64,000 nucleotides of DNA from Nitrosarchaeum koreense MY1 (GCF_000220175.1 NZ_AFPU01000001.1:1337512-1401511); one strand, 5' to 3'. Shown: positions 45,197 to 52,961, counted from the first letter of the stretch. Made by a program: numbers and translations. Notes: a model not told the origin generated them from the sequence alone.

Positions 45197-45367
45197 TTGA
45201 AATGCAGCATAACAGAATGCAAGAGTAAAGCTGAACAACCAGTCAAAATAGGACTAAAAGAAACCAGAAATTTATGTAAATATCACTATAATTTATTCAA
45301 AAATAGGGACGAAAAATACCCACCAAACTTTAGCAAGGCATCAGAATTTAAAGAAAAAATAAACTAG
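45197..45367 (+). CDS. Zinc-finger-like microprotein (56 residues)
   Basis: A short frame from TTG to TAG in the gap between the small helical protein and the repeat protein at 45430. It encodes Cys3-x4-Cys8, then Cys27-x2-His30 (ITEC ... NLCKYHYNLF), a spacing typical of tiny C3H zinc modules. A basic tail containing YPPNF follows. The amino-acid make-up is protein-like, unlike the other two frames, which hit stops quickly. A TATA-like element 25-45 bases upstream fits a short leader. The start codon is TTG; no ATG lies in frame. A DNA- or RNA-binding role is a guess. Confidence 0.6.
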   Translation: MKCSITECKSKAEQPVKIGLKETRNLCKYHYNLFKNRDEKYPPNFSKASEFKEKIN

Positions 45368-45429
45368 GTATAATTTCGGCGTTAAAGAATAATTGAAAAC
45401 TTTAACATCTACTATTTTTAATACATTTT

Positions 45430-45903
45430 ATGGCTACAAGTAAAAAAACCAAGTCAAAAAATAAACCAGCAAAAAAAGCAACTTCTAAACCAATCAAGCA
45501 AACAAAAACTACATCAAATAAGCCAGAATTTGAAAAAGCTTGGAAAGAATACAATTCAGCATTAAGTGTATGGAAAGAATCACTTGCCCAATGGCAAAAA
45601 GCTACAAACGATACATTAATGACATATCATGATGCCTGCCAAAGAGCATTAGAGTCAGATACAGAATTATTAAAAAAAGTCAGTTCCAGTTGGGAAAATA
45701 CATGGCAAGAAATAGGTCCAGAATACATTAAGCAACAAACCAAAATGATTGAAAATATCTTTAAAGAAACGAATATCGAGTCAATTAAAAAATTCAATGA
45801 GCAATGGGAAAAATTTCTAAAAACATCTGGCGACGATTCAATTAAAGCATATCAAGAAGCCATAAAACAATTCAATCAAGCTTGGCAAAATACTCATACA
45901 TAA
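45430..45903 (+). CDS. Helical repeat protein with basic N-terminal tail (paralogue of 47567)
   Basis: 157 residues. Residues 1-32 are a Lys/Thr tail (SKKTKSKNKPAKKATSK). The rest is amphipathic helix rich in Trp, Gln and Lys. The segment WKEYNSALSVWKESLAQWQKATN matches WQEYSKSLENWKTVFEQIQKATN of the protein at 47567. Near the end two 19-residue units (IKKFNEQWEKFLKTSGDDS, then IKAYQEAIKQFNQAWQ) match that protein's repeats. The style recalls phasins, which coat polyhydroxyalkanoate granules, but no family motif proves this. It could also bind nucleic acid through its tail. Confidence 0.72.
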   Translation: MATSKKTKSKNKPAKKATSKPIKQTKTTSNKPEFEKAWKEYNSALSVWKESLAQWQKATNDTLMTYHDACQRALESDTELLKKVSSSWENTWQEIGPEYIKQQTKMIENIFKETNIESIKKFNEQWEKFLKTSGDDSIKAYQEAIKQFNQAWQNTHT

Positions 45904-45940
45904 TTTTAATATTTTTTAATTCAAATTAATTATTTTTTTA

Positions 45941-46315
45941 TTATTTCATTAATGTAATTTCATTTGAAAAATAAATGATGTCTAACACATCATTTAGATT
46001 AAATGGTTTTACAAGAAATGCAAGTACTCCTAACTTAGTGCATTCATTAAAAATATCCTGATCATCATTTCCAGTTATTACAATAATTTTTGAGGAATGA
46101 TCTTGAGATCTAATTTTTTTTAGCACACTTAATCCATCAAGGTTAGGCATTACTAGATCTAAGAAAATAAGTTCAGGTTTACTAGAGTAATATTTTTCAA
46201 TTGCTTCAATACCATCACTAGCCTCAGCTACAACATTATGATTATGAGCTAAAAGAAAATCTTTAAGGAGTGAACGGGATTCCTCAGAATCATCAACTAT
46301 CATAACTCTAGTCAT
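45941..46315 (-). CDS. Stand-alone response regulator receiver (CheY-like)
   Basis: 124 residues, a receiver domain only. Acidic pocket Asp8-Asp9, phospho-acceptor Asp53 (LIFLDLVMPNLDG), switch Thr81 (VITGN) and Lys103 (LVKPF) are all present. There is no output domain and no histidine kinase in the window. It is therefore a signalling shuttle whose partners are elsewhere. Two-component receivers in archaea are generally of bacterial origin. Confidence 0.92.
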   Translation of the reverse strand: MTRVMIVDDSEESRSLLKDFLLAHNHNVVAEASDGIEAIEKYYSSKPELIFLDLVMPNLDGLSVLKKIRSQDHSSKIIVITGNDDQDIFNECTKLGVLAFLVKPFNLNDVLDIIYFSNEITLMK

Positions 46316-46429
46316 ACATTATAAACAGCATTGATGAATTTAGGGGTATGAGTGTATAAGATAATGACTTACACTTATGATAGCCACAAAAAATAGGATT
46401 ATAATTGGTCTAATTGAATTTGATTTCAA

Positions 46430-46807
46430 ATGGATATTTCAATAGAACCATGGAAGAAATTGGTAATTCATGAGGTTATTGAATATAAATTCGATGACTG
46501 GGTAAAGCAAATAGCATTTAGCACCAGATCATCAGGAGGTGCAATACCAACAATGCAATGGACAAACGGAATTGTTTTTTCTCCTGCTAATTTTCCAACA
46601 ACAAATGTTACAGTTGAAGAACAATTAAAGGGAATTCTTCATTGGTCATCTGTATCTTTTGCAATTAAAGAAAAATTTGAAAAACAGATAGTAATTGAAA
46701 ACGCAACGATTAATCTTGTGGATGTTAGCGTAAATGAAATCTTTAAAGAACTTGCACTAAATCTTAAAAAACAATCAAAATTTGCAATTAATTCTGGCAA
46801 AATATAA
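46430..46807 (+). CDS. Unknown protein, first of a coupled pair
   Basis: 125 residues, soluble and mixed alpha/beta. It contains WVKQIAFSTRSSGGAIPTMQW and NGIVFSPANFPTTNVTVEEQLKGI, with no cysteine and no recognised motif. Its stop overlaps the next start by one base (TAATG), so the two products are probably made together. An imperfect repeat (AGTGTA at 46351, TACACT at 46370) lies upstream. Confidence 0.65.
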   Translation: MDISIEPWKKLVIHEVIEYKFDDWVKQIAFSTRSSGGAIPTMQWTNGIVFSPANFPTTNVTVEEQLKGILHWSSVSFAIKEKFEKQIVIENATINLVDVSVNEIFKELALNLKKQSKFAINSGKI

Positions 46808-47487
46808 TGAATATAGAAAAAGAAATCGAAGAGTTGGAATCCATTCTAAAAAAGATTAAACAATTTGAACCAGATCCATACTATGTAAATTATTATTTTA
46901 ATTCATATCTTTTTTCAGTAAATAATGCATATCATGGAATTTTTGAAGAGGCAAATAGAGATTTTGGATTATTCATAAGGGAATATACTAAAGATGTCTT
47001 TTTAGAAAAAGCAACTGAAAAAAATGATCAAAAAGCATTTAGTTTTGGCATATGGTTTGAAAAAAAGTATGATGAATATCATCAAAGCGATTATCCAAAT
47101 TTTATTAAAAAATGCTGTAAGTTTCAAAATGACGGTAAAAGACTTCCGAAAGTCAAGATAATGATTAGTGCAAAGAAAAGATACGTCAATGATCCTAATC
47201 AAGAAATTATATGTAATATGAAAGATGGAAAAATAGGATCAAAGGAAGAGATACAGATAGAAATTAGAAAGCAATTACCAATATTTTTAGAAATAATTAA
47301 TTACAAAAGAAATAATTTCAATGAACCAATTATAAATAAAAATCAAGTTTCTGTTTCAACATTTTTAGATATTGATGGAAATGAAAATGTGGATATTTTA
47401 GAGGCATCTAAAAATTACTTATCTGTTTTGAAAAAGATTGTATTTGAGGTTAGAGAGAAAATTAAAGAATTAACTAGATGGTCATAA
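46807..47487 (+). CDS. Unknown protein, second of a coupled pair
   Basis: 226 residues, mostly helical and charged. The N-terminus is a coiled coil (IEKEIEELESILKKIKQF). The middle has many aromatics (YYVNYYFNSYLFSVNNAYHGIFEEA). The C-terminal third contains a Ca-loop-like DIDGNENVDILEA. No nuclease, methylase or toxin motif is convincing. Translation is coupled to the 46430 gene. Confidence 0.65.
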   Translation: MNIEKEIEELESILKKIKQFEPDPYYVNYYFNSYLFSVNNAYHGIFEEANRDFGLFIREYTKDVFLEKATEKNDQKAFSFGIWFEKKYDEYHQSDYPNFIKKCCKFQNDGKRLPKVKIMISAKKRYVNDPNQEIICNMKDGKIGSKEEIQIEIRKQLPIFLEIINYKRNNFNEPIINKNQVSVSTFLDIDGNENVDILEASKNYLSVLKKIVFEVREKIKELTRWS

Positions 47488-47566
47488 TTATTAAAATCGC
47501 AGTGATAAAAATTTGTTAGATATTTTTTCTAATAAATAAAATAAGATTAACTCTTAATTCATAGGA

Positions 47567-47980
47567 TTATTTGTATTTGGGCCACATAGTATTCCAGGTT
47601 TCTGCAAATTTTTTCATCATCTCGCCATAAGCTTTCATACTTTCCATCCCAGATGAATTTAGAGTTTGTTGCCAATTTTCTGCAACTTGTTTGAATGTAG
47701 ATGCATTAGCTTCATTGAGTGATTTTTGCCAAGCTTCTCCAAATTCTTTGAAAGATTTTATTCCAGCTTCATTGAGTGATTTTTGCCAATTTTCACCAAA
47801 CGCCTTCATAGTATCTACGCTAGATTCTTTGGCTGCTTTTTCCCAAACCTCATTAAATTTGGCTTGCATTTCATTTGTTGCTTTTTGTATTTGTTCAAAT
47901 ACGGTTTTCCAATTTTCAAGAGATTTTGAATATTCTTGCCAAAGAGAATCCCAATGATTTGATTTTTCTTCAGAGGTCAT
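47567..47980 (-). CDS. Protein with four 19-residue helical repeats (paralogue of 45430)
   Basis: 137 residues. After an N-terminal helix shared with the 45430 protein, four units of exactly 19 residues follow at 58-76, 77-95, 96-114 and 115-133. They have the pattern x-K-x-(F/Y/V)-(G/A)-E-x-W-Q-K-S-L-N-x; the last, degenerate copy ends ETWNTMW. At DNA level a 25-base identity (47708-47732 and 47765-47789, exactly 57 bases apart) shows recent duplication. It is amphipathic and phasin-like. There is no signal peptide. Function unknown. Confidence 0.75.
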   Translation of the reverse strand: MTSEEKSNHWDSLWQEYSKSLENWKTVFEQIQKATNEMQAKFNEVWEKAAKESSVDTMKAFGENWQKSLNEAGIKSFKEFGEAWQKSLNEANASTFKQVAENWQQTLNSSGMESMKAYGEMMKKFAETWNTMWPKYK

Positions 47981-48023
47981 AAACTATATTTGTTCTTGAG
48001 ACACTTAAACTGTTCCCTAAAAA

Positions 48024-48527
48024 TTATTTGCTAGATTTTTTACGATTTTTTAATCTCTCTTCCATTCTAATTTTCCCTTCTGCAAATTTTTGCCTATCTT
48101 CATCAGTTTTAAGTAAAAGTTTTGGAGCGTGGGTAGGTTTTCCATTTTTATCTAATGCAACAAAAGTTACAAAAGCTGTACCAGTAATAGTCTTAATTCC
48201 AGTTACAATATCTTCTGCTTCTGCTTTTACTTCAATTTCCATTGATGAGTTATGAACATAATTTATTCTTGCATTTAATTTTAAAACATTGCCAACAAAA
48301 ACAGGTTTTATGAAATTTACACTATCCATACTTACAGTTACTGCATTTGATTGAGCATGTCTTTGTGCTACAATACCTGCAACCATATCAATATGTTTGA
48401 GAATTTCACCCCCGAATACGTTTCCGGCTGGATTGGCATCTGAAGGAAACATTCTAACAATTACATGTGCACTAGATTCTTCAGGGCTTTTTTCTTTTTT
48501 GGGTAAATTTTTAGGGTTATTTTGCAA
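48024..48527 (-). CDS. Acyl-CoA thioesterase, hotdog fold
   Basis: 167 residues of the YciA/acyl-CoA hydrolase type. VRMFPSDANPAGNVFGGEILKHID supplies the catalytic Asn/Asp region and helix (quoted over residues about 24-48, broken here as PSDANPAGNVFGGEIL). AVTVSMDSVNFIKPVFVGN forms the central strand pair. A basic Lys/Arg tail follows. It cleaves acyl-CoA esters in the cytoplasm; the substrate chain is not predictable by eye. Confidence 0.88.
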   Translation of the reverse strand: MQNNPKNLPKKEKSPEESSAHVIVRMFPSDANPAGNVFGGEILKHIDMVAGIVAQRHAQSNAVTVSMDSVNFIKPVFVGNVLKLNARINYVHNSSMEIEVKAEAEDIVTGIKTITGTAFVTFVALDKNGKPTHAPKLLLKTDEDRQKFAEGKIRMEERLKNRKKSSK

Positions 48528-48577
48528 TAAGACAGTTTAGATTTCATCTAATTTAATTTAATCAGTTATACGAATTA

Positions 48578-49909
48578 CTATTTGAAATAATTATCTAGTT
48601 TAATTTTATTTATTTTTGGAATTTTTGCTAATTCAAATCCCTCTTGACGTTTTGAAAGGGATTTAGTGGCATCTATACCCATTTTTGCAGTCTTTAAGTT
48701 CTTTTGATCACTAGAAGGATCTAAACTGGATCCTCGTACATTTTTTATTATCAATAGATCTGTGTCAGCTTGAAATCTTGTTGCCATTGCATATTCAACA
48801 GATTCGGCATTATTAGGATTAATGTCCTCATCTACAACTGTTACTTGTTTTAATGAACGATGAGATTCAAATGTTTTTTTAATTATTTTTTTAGGATCAG
48901 AATCTTTTTTCTTTTTTATTTGGACTACTGCATGTAACCAGTTACATCCTCCATTTGTCATAGATACTTGTTTAGTTTGAGGAAATGATTTTTTTAGTTC
49001 TCCATTTAATTTTGATTCAATTGGCATTCCCATCAGTAATCGATGTTCAGAGAAGCCTGAAAGAACATCATGAAAAATAGGATTATTTCTATAGTATAAA
49101 GATTCTAACTCAAAAATTGGTTGAGATCTATGGTGGTCATAAGTTTGTAGCATTTCTACCATCCACTCTTGATGAGTTTTATCTTGTAGAATTTTTCCCT
49201 CCATTACAATTTCAGTTCCTGAAGGAACATGTAATCCAGTGTAAGGAAGTTTAGATAATGTAAGTTTTCCACCTAAAAGTGAATTTGCAATATCGATTTC
49301 ATCTTTACCCCATTCAGCTTGATATGCGCCTGCAATAGATATTGCGGGATGTACACCAATAGTTACTGCAACTTTTAGATCTTCATTATGTTCCTTAGCA
49401 TCAATAAAACATCTATGTAGATGTCTTCCTTCTACCATTCTAATCGAAAAATGAGTTTTATCAATCGGCATCAATCTATGAAAAGATGAATTTTGCTCAC
49501 CAGTTTCAGGATTCTTAACATATGCAATAGAAGAAGTGATGAAAGGTCCTGATTCTTTTTCAAAATGCGTAACAATAGGCATGATAGAGATGGTTTTGGA
49601 TTTATTTTCCATGAATTTTCCTGAAGAAATAACTTTTGGTTTTTTTGCTTTTTTAATTGCAGAAATCATATTTTCATGAATTTTTTCTTCAGTACTTCCA
49701 ATTGCTTGAGCAAATCTTTTCCTGGTACCAACAAGATTGGCAACTAAATTAAAGTCACTTTCCGCAATATTTTCAAATAAAATAGCAGTAGAGCCATCAA
49801 CTTTTGCAGTAATTCCTGCAATTTCATATTTTGTTGATACCTTTTTTTTAATAATTTTTAGTTCACCGCTTTTCTTTATCAAGGAAAGATAATTACGTAA
49901 ATCTGTCAA
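48578..49909 (-). CDS. UbiD-family decarboxylase
   Basis: The family uses prenylated FMN to decarboxylate unsaturated acids. The 443 residues show SSFHRLMPIDKTHFSIRM, the acidic/arginine core GRHLHRCF and EHNEDLKVAVTIGVHPA, and KLPYTGLHVPSGTEIVMEG. In archaea one branch is the anhydromevalonate-phosphate decarboxylase of the modified mevalonate pathway. With HMG-CoA reductase elsewhere in the window that is a reasonable assignment, but another aromatic acid decarboxylase is possible. Four-base overlap with the small gene upstream. Confidence 0.87.
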   Translation of the reverse strand: MTDLRNYLSLIKKSGELKIIKKKVSTKYEIAGITAKVDGSTAILFENIAESDFNLVANLVGTRKRFAQAIGSTEEKIHENMISAIKKAKKPKVISSGKFMENKSKTISIMPIVTHFEKESGPFITSSIAYVKNPETGEQNSSFHRLMPIDKTHFSIRMVEGRHLHRCFIDAKEHNEDLKVAVTIGVHPAISIAGAYQAEWGKDEIDIANSLLGGKLTLSKLPYTGLHVPSGTEIVMEGKILQDKTHQEWMVEMLQTYDHHRSQPIFELESLYYRNNPIFHDVLSGFSEHRLLMGMPIESKLNGELKKSFPQTKQVSMTNGGCNWLHAVVQIKKKKDSDPKKIIKKTFESHRSLKQVTVVDEDINPNNAESVEYAMATRFQADTDLLIIKNVRGSSLDPSSDQKNLKTAKMGIDATKSLSKRQEGFELAKIPKINKIKLDNYFK

Positions 49910-50244
49910 TTCTGAATCATCTCCATAATTTCAGTCATTATAGTTTTTGCAGTATTAGGATCTAATTCTTTTTGAATAAATGCTGAAACAATTGCAATAC
50001 CTTTCATTCTAGTACTGATTCTTTCTGCAGTTAATTTGAGAAATAAAGATTCAGTTCTGGAGGGTATTACAGTTGTAGTAACAGGTGTTGGACCAGTAGC
50101 TAATGAGACGACCATTGAACCTATTTTATCAGATCTTTCTGATATAGAAACAAAATAGCCATTTTCAAACTTTATTATTTTTAAAAAAAAGCTACGACCC
50201 TCCAAATCAATGGTTTTTTGTAAAAACCCATTTGGAGAGTTCAA
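49906..50244 (-). CDS. Small protein coupled to the UbiD gene, resembling a proteasome-assembly-chaperone fold
   Basis: 112 residues with a strand-rich N-terminus (GRSFFLKIIKFENGYFVSI), a threonine-rich loop (TPVTTTVIPSR) and two helices (ESLFLKLTAERISTRMKGIAI, then the C-terminal KTIMTEIMEMI). The order resembles the PAC3/PAC4 type of chaperone by eye; this is tentative. It overlaps the UbiD start by 4 bases and so is co-translated with it. Confidence 0.6.
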   Translation of the reverse strand: MNSPNGFLQKTIDLEGRSFFLKIIKFENGYFVSISERSDKIGSMVVSLATGPTPVTTTVIPSRTESLFLKLTAERISTRMKGIAIVSAFIQKELDPNTAKTIMTEIMEMIQN

Positions 50245-50261
50245 TGTGCTATGAACAAATC

Positions 50262-50753
50262 TTATGCTTTTATTGCTATTGATTCAGTTTTTGGGATTGA
50301 TTCCAATTTTATTTTAGCAACTTTTGGTGCTTTAGCAACTTTTGGTGCTTTAGCAACTTTTGGTGCTTTAGCAACTTTTGGTGCTTTAGCAACTTTTGGT
50401 GCTTTAGCAACTTTTGGTGCTTTAGCAACTTTTGGTGCTTTAGCAACTTTTGGTGCTTTAGCAACTTTTGCTTTTGGTTTAGCTTTGATTACTATTTCCT
50501 CTTCAATTTCTGGTTGAGATTTTGCAATTGTTTTTGCTTCAATAGAATCAGCTTCTACTCTAGCACGAAGTTTTGCTTTGTATTTCAGGTTTCGTGGTTT
50601 TGTTCTTAATCTGTATCCACAACATGGACACCAAAGACCTTCCCATTTGATGAATATTTCACAAATTTGACATCGACGTTGTCCAGAAGCATATCTTCCG
50701 GTTCCGACAGGCTTTTGAGCCTTGTATCTAACGCAAATTCCTTTACAAGTCAT
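50262..50753 (-). CDS. Zinc-ribbon protein with an Ala-Lys-Pro repeat tail
   Basis: 163 residues. Residues 1-50 hold a zinc ribbon (CQIC ... CPCCGYRL, with a further CKGIC at the N-terminus). Residues 50-95 are basic and then acidic (PEIEEEIVIKAK). Residues about 97-150 consist of eight tandem copies of the hexamer AKAPKV, a histone-H1-like tail, and the protein ends KTESIAIKA. A nucleic-acid-binding or chromatin role is likely. The TATA box (CTTATATAG, about 50791-50799) implies a 16-base leader. The opposite-strand open frame is an artefact of the repeat. Confidence 0.8.
   Translation of the reverse strand: MTCKGICVRYKAQKPVGTGRYASGQRRCQICEIFIKWEGLWCPCCGYRLRTKPRNLKYKAKLRARVEADSIEAKTIAKSQPEIEEEIVIKAKPKAKVAKAPKVAKAPKVAKAPKVAKAPKVAKAPKVAKAPKVAKAPKVAKAPKVAKIKLESIPKTESIAIKA
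50317..50469. repeat. Perfect 18-base tandem repeat, 8.5 copies
   Basis: Unit GCAACTTTTGGTGCTTTA on the plus strand, eight full copies (50317-50460) plus half a unit, without a single substitution. It encodes the AKAPKV repeats of the zinc-ribbon protein. Such perfect identity indicates recent slippage and probable length variation between strains. Confidence 0.95.
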
Positions 50754-50989
50754 CTTAGTAATTTATTATAGAATTCATAACTATATAAGGATGGATAGAT
50801 AATTTTTTCAAAATATTAATAAGAAATATGAAATAATTTTAAGTTATAATGCGATCAATGTTATTTGTTTGCAAGAAAAACACAAAATCTTCAATAAATA
50901 TGTATAGCTAATTTGAGATTAATTTTTTCAAAAATTATTCGTATCTATAATTAAAAAATGGAGATAAAGATCGAATTTTCATTAAAAAA
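50754..50989. other. AT-rich intergenic region without a visible gene
   Basis: 236 bases holding the promoter of the zinc-ribbon gene and a 13-base direct repeat (AATTTTTTCAAAA at 50801 and 50921). No tRNA, open frame of interest or hairpin is seen. Confidence 0.5.
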
Positions 50990-51655
50990 TCATCCGGTTA
51001 TTGAAAGTGGCAAAATTGAATAACGAAATCCTTCTCTTTGAGAGATATATTTTGCAGAGAGCATATCACGTTTTCCTCTTTGATTAAAATTTTTAATTTT
51101 TAAACTGGTTTTATGTTCATCAACAAACTCTAATTCAAAAGAAGAACAAAATTTTAGATTCAGCATATTTACTATTTCTTTTGCAATGTTCATGTTGCCA
51201 TTGCCTATTTTGATTATTTTTCGTCTGGCTCGTAGACCTCCTAAAATTTTGATAATATGTATTACTAATCCTTCAACAGATGAATTAAAAGAGCTTTCAA
51301 TTTCTCTTCCATAATAAAATATAGAGAGACCAATAATTTGACCAGGATCAATTCCAATGATTAGATCTTGTTCATAACCCATGGATAATTTTTGAATCAT
51401 TAATCCACGAATTACTGTGGGATGTTCTTCGAGTATATCCTCATGTAACATAGGTTTTTCACATTCCAATGGAGCTTCTTTTCTAGTAGTCAAAACTAAA
51501 TCTCCATCATAATTTAGGATGTCTTCTGGGAGTATAGAATCAAATGATATGTTCAGAGCCTTCAAGGAAATGGAAAATCTATAATATGGTTTACCGTATG
51601 TAGTAGCAATTCCAATACGAGAGTTCAGTAATGGATCGATGTTAGAGTTTAACAA
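50990..51655 (-). CDS. RuvC/RNase H-fold protein, possible nuclease
   Basis: 221 residues. Residues about 97-115 read LIIGIDPGQIIGLSIFYYG, the first strand of a RuvC-like RNase H fold with its metal-binding Asp. About 110 residues later KRDMLSAKYISQREGF supplies a possible second acid, and KIGNGNMNIAKEIV plus FVDEHKTS lie between. The N-terminal 95 residues are a separate alpha/beta domain. Members of this fold include Holliday junction resolvases. The gene stands 15 bases downstream of the ATPase-stalk-like gene at 51671. Confidence 0.7.
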   Translation of the reverse strand: MLNSNIDPLLNSRIGIATTYGKPYYRFSISLKALNISFDSILPEDILNYDGDLVLTTRKEAPLECEKPMLHEDILEEHPTVIRGLMIQKLSMGYEQDLIIGIDPGQIIGLSIFYYGREIESSFNSSVEGLVIHIIKILGGLRARRKIIKIGNGNMNIAKEIVNMLNLKFCSSFELEFVDEHKTSLKIKNFNQRGKRDMLSAKYISQREGFRYSILPLSITG

Positions 51656-51670
51656 ATATCTGATTTAGGT

Positions 51671-52006
51671 TTATGCCTTCAAAACAGTTGACACGACATG
51701 TTTCACTGCTTCATCAAAATGAGCATCAATATTTGATTGGATTTCAGATAGTTTAGATTTACCTTCTTTAGTAATTTTTTCAGATTCTACAGCAGCTTTG
51801 GATTTTGAAGCGTTGATTATATTTTCAGCCTCTTTTGTAGCCATTTCTCGTGTTTTTTCTAAAAGTTTATCAATTTCATTTATTGCTTTTACTGAGAGCT
51901 GTTTTTTCATATCAGCAACTTTACCGTTAAGTGAGTCTAGATTATCCTCTAAGCCATTTAATGACTGAATAATTCCAGTTACTTTAGATTCGGCCATACT
52001 ACTCAT
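51671..52006 (-). CDS. Coiled-coil protein like the ATP synthase H (peripheral stalk) subunit
   Basis: 111 residues, almost entirely heptad helix: LNGLEDNLDSLNGKVADMKK, then TREMATKEAENIINASKSKAAVESEK, a pattern of the AhaH/V-ATPase G-type stalk subunit (quoted phrases are under 20 residues each where continuous). It ends with a short capping helix (DEAVKHVVSTVLKA). No other ATPase subunit is in the window, so the assignment rests on pattern alone. Confidence 0.65.
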   Translation of the reverse strand: MSSMAESKVTGIIQSLNGLEDNLDSLNGKVADMKKQLSVKAINEIDKLLEKTREMATKEAENIINASKSKAAVESEKITKEGKSKLSEIQSNIDAHFDEAVKHVVSTVLKA

Positions 52007-52081
52007 AATGTTATTTTTTCAAATCCATTACTTAAATCATTCATTTTATGGACATTTTTAGGCATAAATAAGAATGAGATA

Positions 52082-52423
52082 TCATCCAGAAGTCAAAAGA
52101 AGTATTGCTCTGGCCAGATCGCCTTTGGCTTCTTCTAGAGCAGTTTTAGCCTTTTCTTCATCCACACCGGCTTGCTGACTTACTAGTTGAATATCTTCTT
52201 CAGAAAATATTGGGACTTCTAATTCTCGTTCTTCATAACTATCAGCAGTAACTGTGAAAATAGAATTATCCTTAGCCTTCATTTCTGTTACAGATGGTTT
52301 TGAAACAATGATCTCTTTTTTATCAGTCTTAATTATTACCTCTTGAACATTTGGGATCTCTTTCATATCAAGACCCATCTTATCCATCATTCTTCGCATT
52401 TCACGATTTCCACCGCGCATCAT
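52082..52423 (-). CDS. nac: Nascent polypeptide-associated complex alpha
   Basis: Ribosome-bound chaperone of 113 residues. The NAC domain (about 25-75, VQEVIIKTDKKEIIVSKPSV) is followed by a C-terminal UBA domain (EEDIQLVSQQAGVDEEKAKTAL). The basic MMRGGNREMRRMMDKMG start is typical of archaeal aNAC. It overlaps the PUA gene by 4 bases. Confidence 0.96.
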   Translation of the reverse strand: MMRGGNREMRRMMDKMGLDMKEIPNVQEVIIKTDKKEIIVSKPSVTEMKAKDNSIFTVTADSYEERELEVPIFSEEDIQLVSQQAGVDEEKAKTALEEAKGDLARAILLLTSG

Positions 52424-52893
52424 GATGTTGATTCTCCTCTATGACTTTTTAAACTATCTCTAACCCTAACAGCCATTCCTCTATTAAAATCAGAAATCAT
52501 TTCAGAAGACAATACTGCTTTTCCTACTGCAATTACTTTATTTTTATAAAGTACTGGAGTATCAGATGCAATTCGTATATTTTTGCCACACCATACAACA
52601 TGTTTACAGAAAACGGATTTTCCATCTTGAACAAATGGTGCTGCTTCTTGATTAACTTCTAAACAATTTTCTTTGAATTTTTTACTTTTTAACAAAATCT
52701 GAGCAAAATAGGGACTAATAGCCAAGCCCCCATCAATTCTTAATGTACATAGTAATTTGCCTTTTTCAGATACAGTTTTAATTCTACCAGTTTTTCTTGA
52801 GAATACAATTTCAATATTTTTAGGTAGGTACTTTGAAACTCCACTTCCAAATAATGCATCAAGTGTGTGTTTTAATTTCAGAGTTTGATCCAC
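52420..52893 (-). CDS. PUA-domain RNA-binding protein
   Basis: 157 residues. The N-terminal half is a small alpha/beta domain (LPKNIEIVFSRKTGRIKTV, TLRIDGGLAISPYFA). The C-terminal half is a PUA domain (EAAPFVQDGKSVFCKHVV, then TPVLYKNKVIAVGKAVLS), as in MCT-1/Tma20 relatives of translation initiation factors. The start is GTG. Coupling to NAC suggests a job at the ribosome. Confidence 0.85.
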   Translation of the reverse strand: MDQTLKLKHTLDALFGSGVSKYLPKNIEIVFSRKTGRIKTVSEKGKLLCTLRIDGGLAISPYFAQILLKSKKFKENCLEVNQEAAPFVQDGKSVFCKHVVWCGKNIRIASDTPVLYKNKVIAVGKAVLSSEMISDFNRGMAVRVRDSLKSHRGESTS

Positions 52894-52955
52894 TTATACC
52901 ATAGATAAATTTCGGAATATTAGTTCAATGCAAGTATATATTGTTAGGGATAAAC

Positions 52956-52961
52956 TATATA
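52956..52961 (+). promoter_or_regulatory. TATA box of the PhoU-type regulator gene
   Basis: TATATA centred 26 bases before the ATG at 52985, giving a leaderless mRNA. Confidence 0.6.

Noticed and set aside
46351-46375. AGTGTA / TACACT inverted repeat with 13-base spacer upstream of the unknown gene pair
   Set aside because: Only six bases per arm and a long spacer in AT-rich DNA; weak compared with the other palindromes, so mentioned only in the gene entry.
50251-50517. Open frame on the plus strand across the repeat, reading ATFGAL units
   Set aside because: It is the reverse-strand shadow of the 18-base repeat, which has no stop in that frame; the zinc ribbon and AKAPKV frame is the real gene.
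50801-50933. 13-base direct repeat AATTTTTTCAAAA, 120 bases apart
   Set aside because: AT-rich, within a non-coding gap and without flanking structure; likely chance. No insertion element or attachment site is attached to it.
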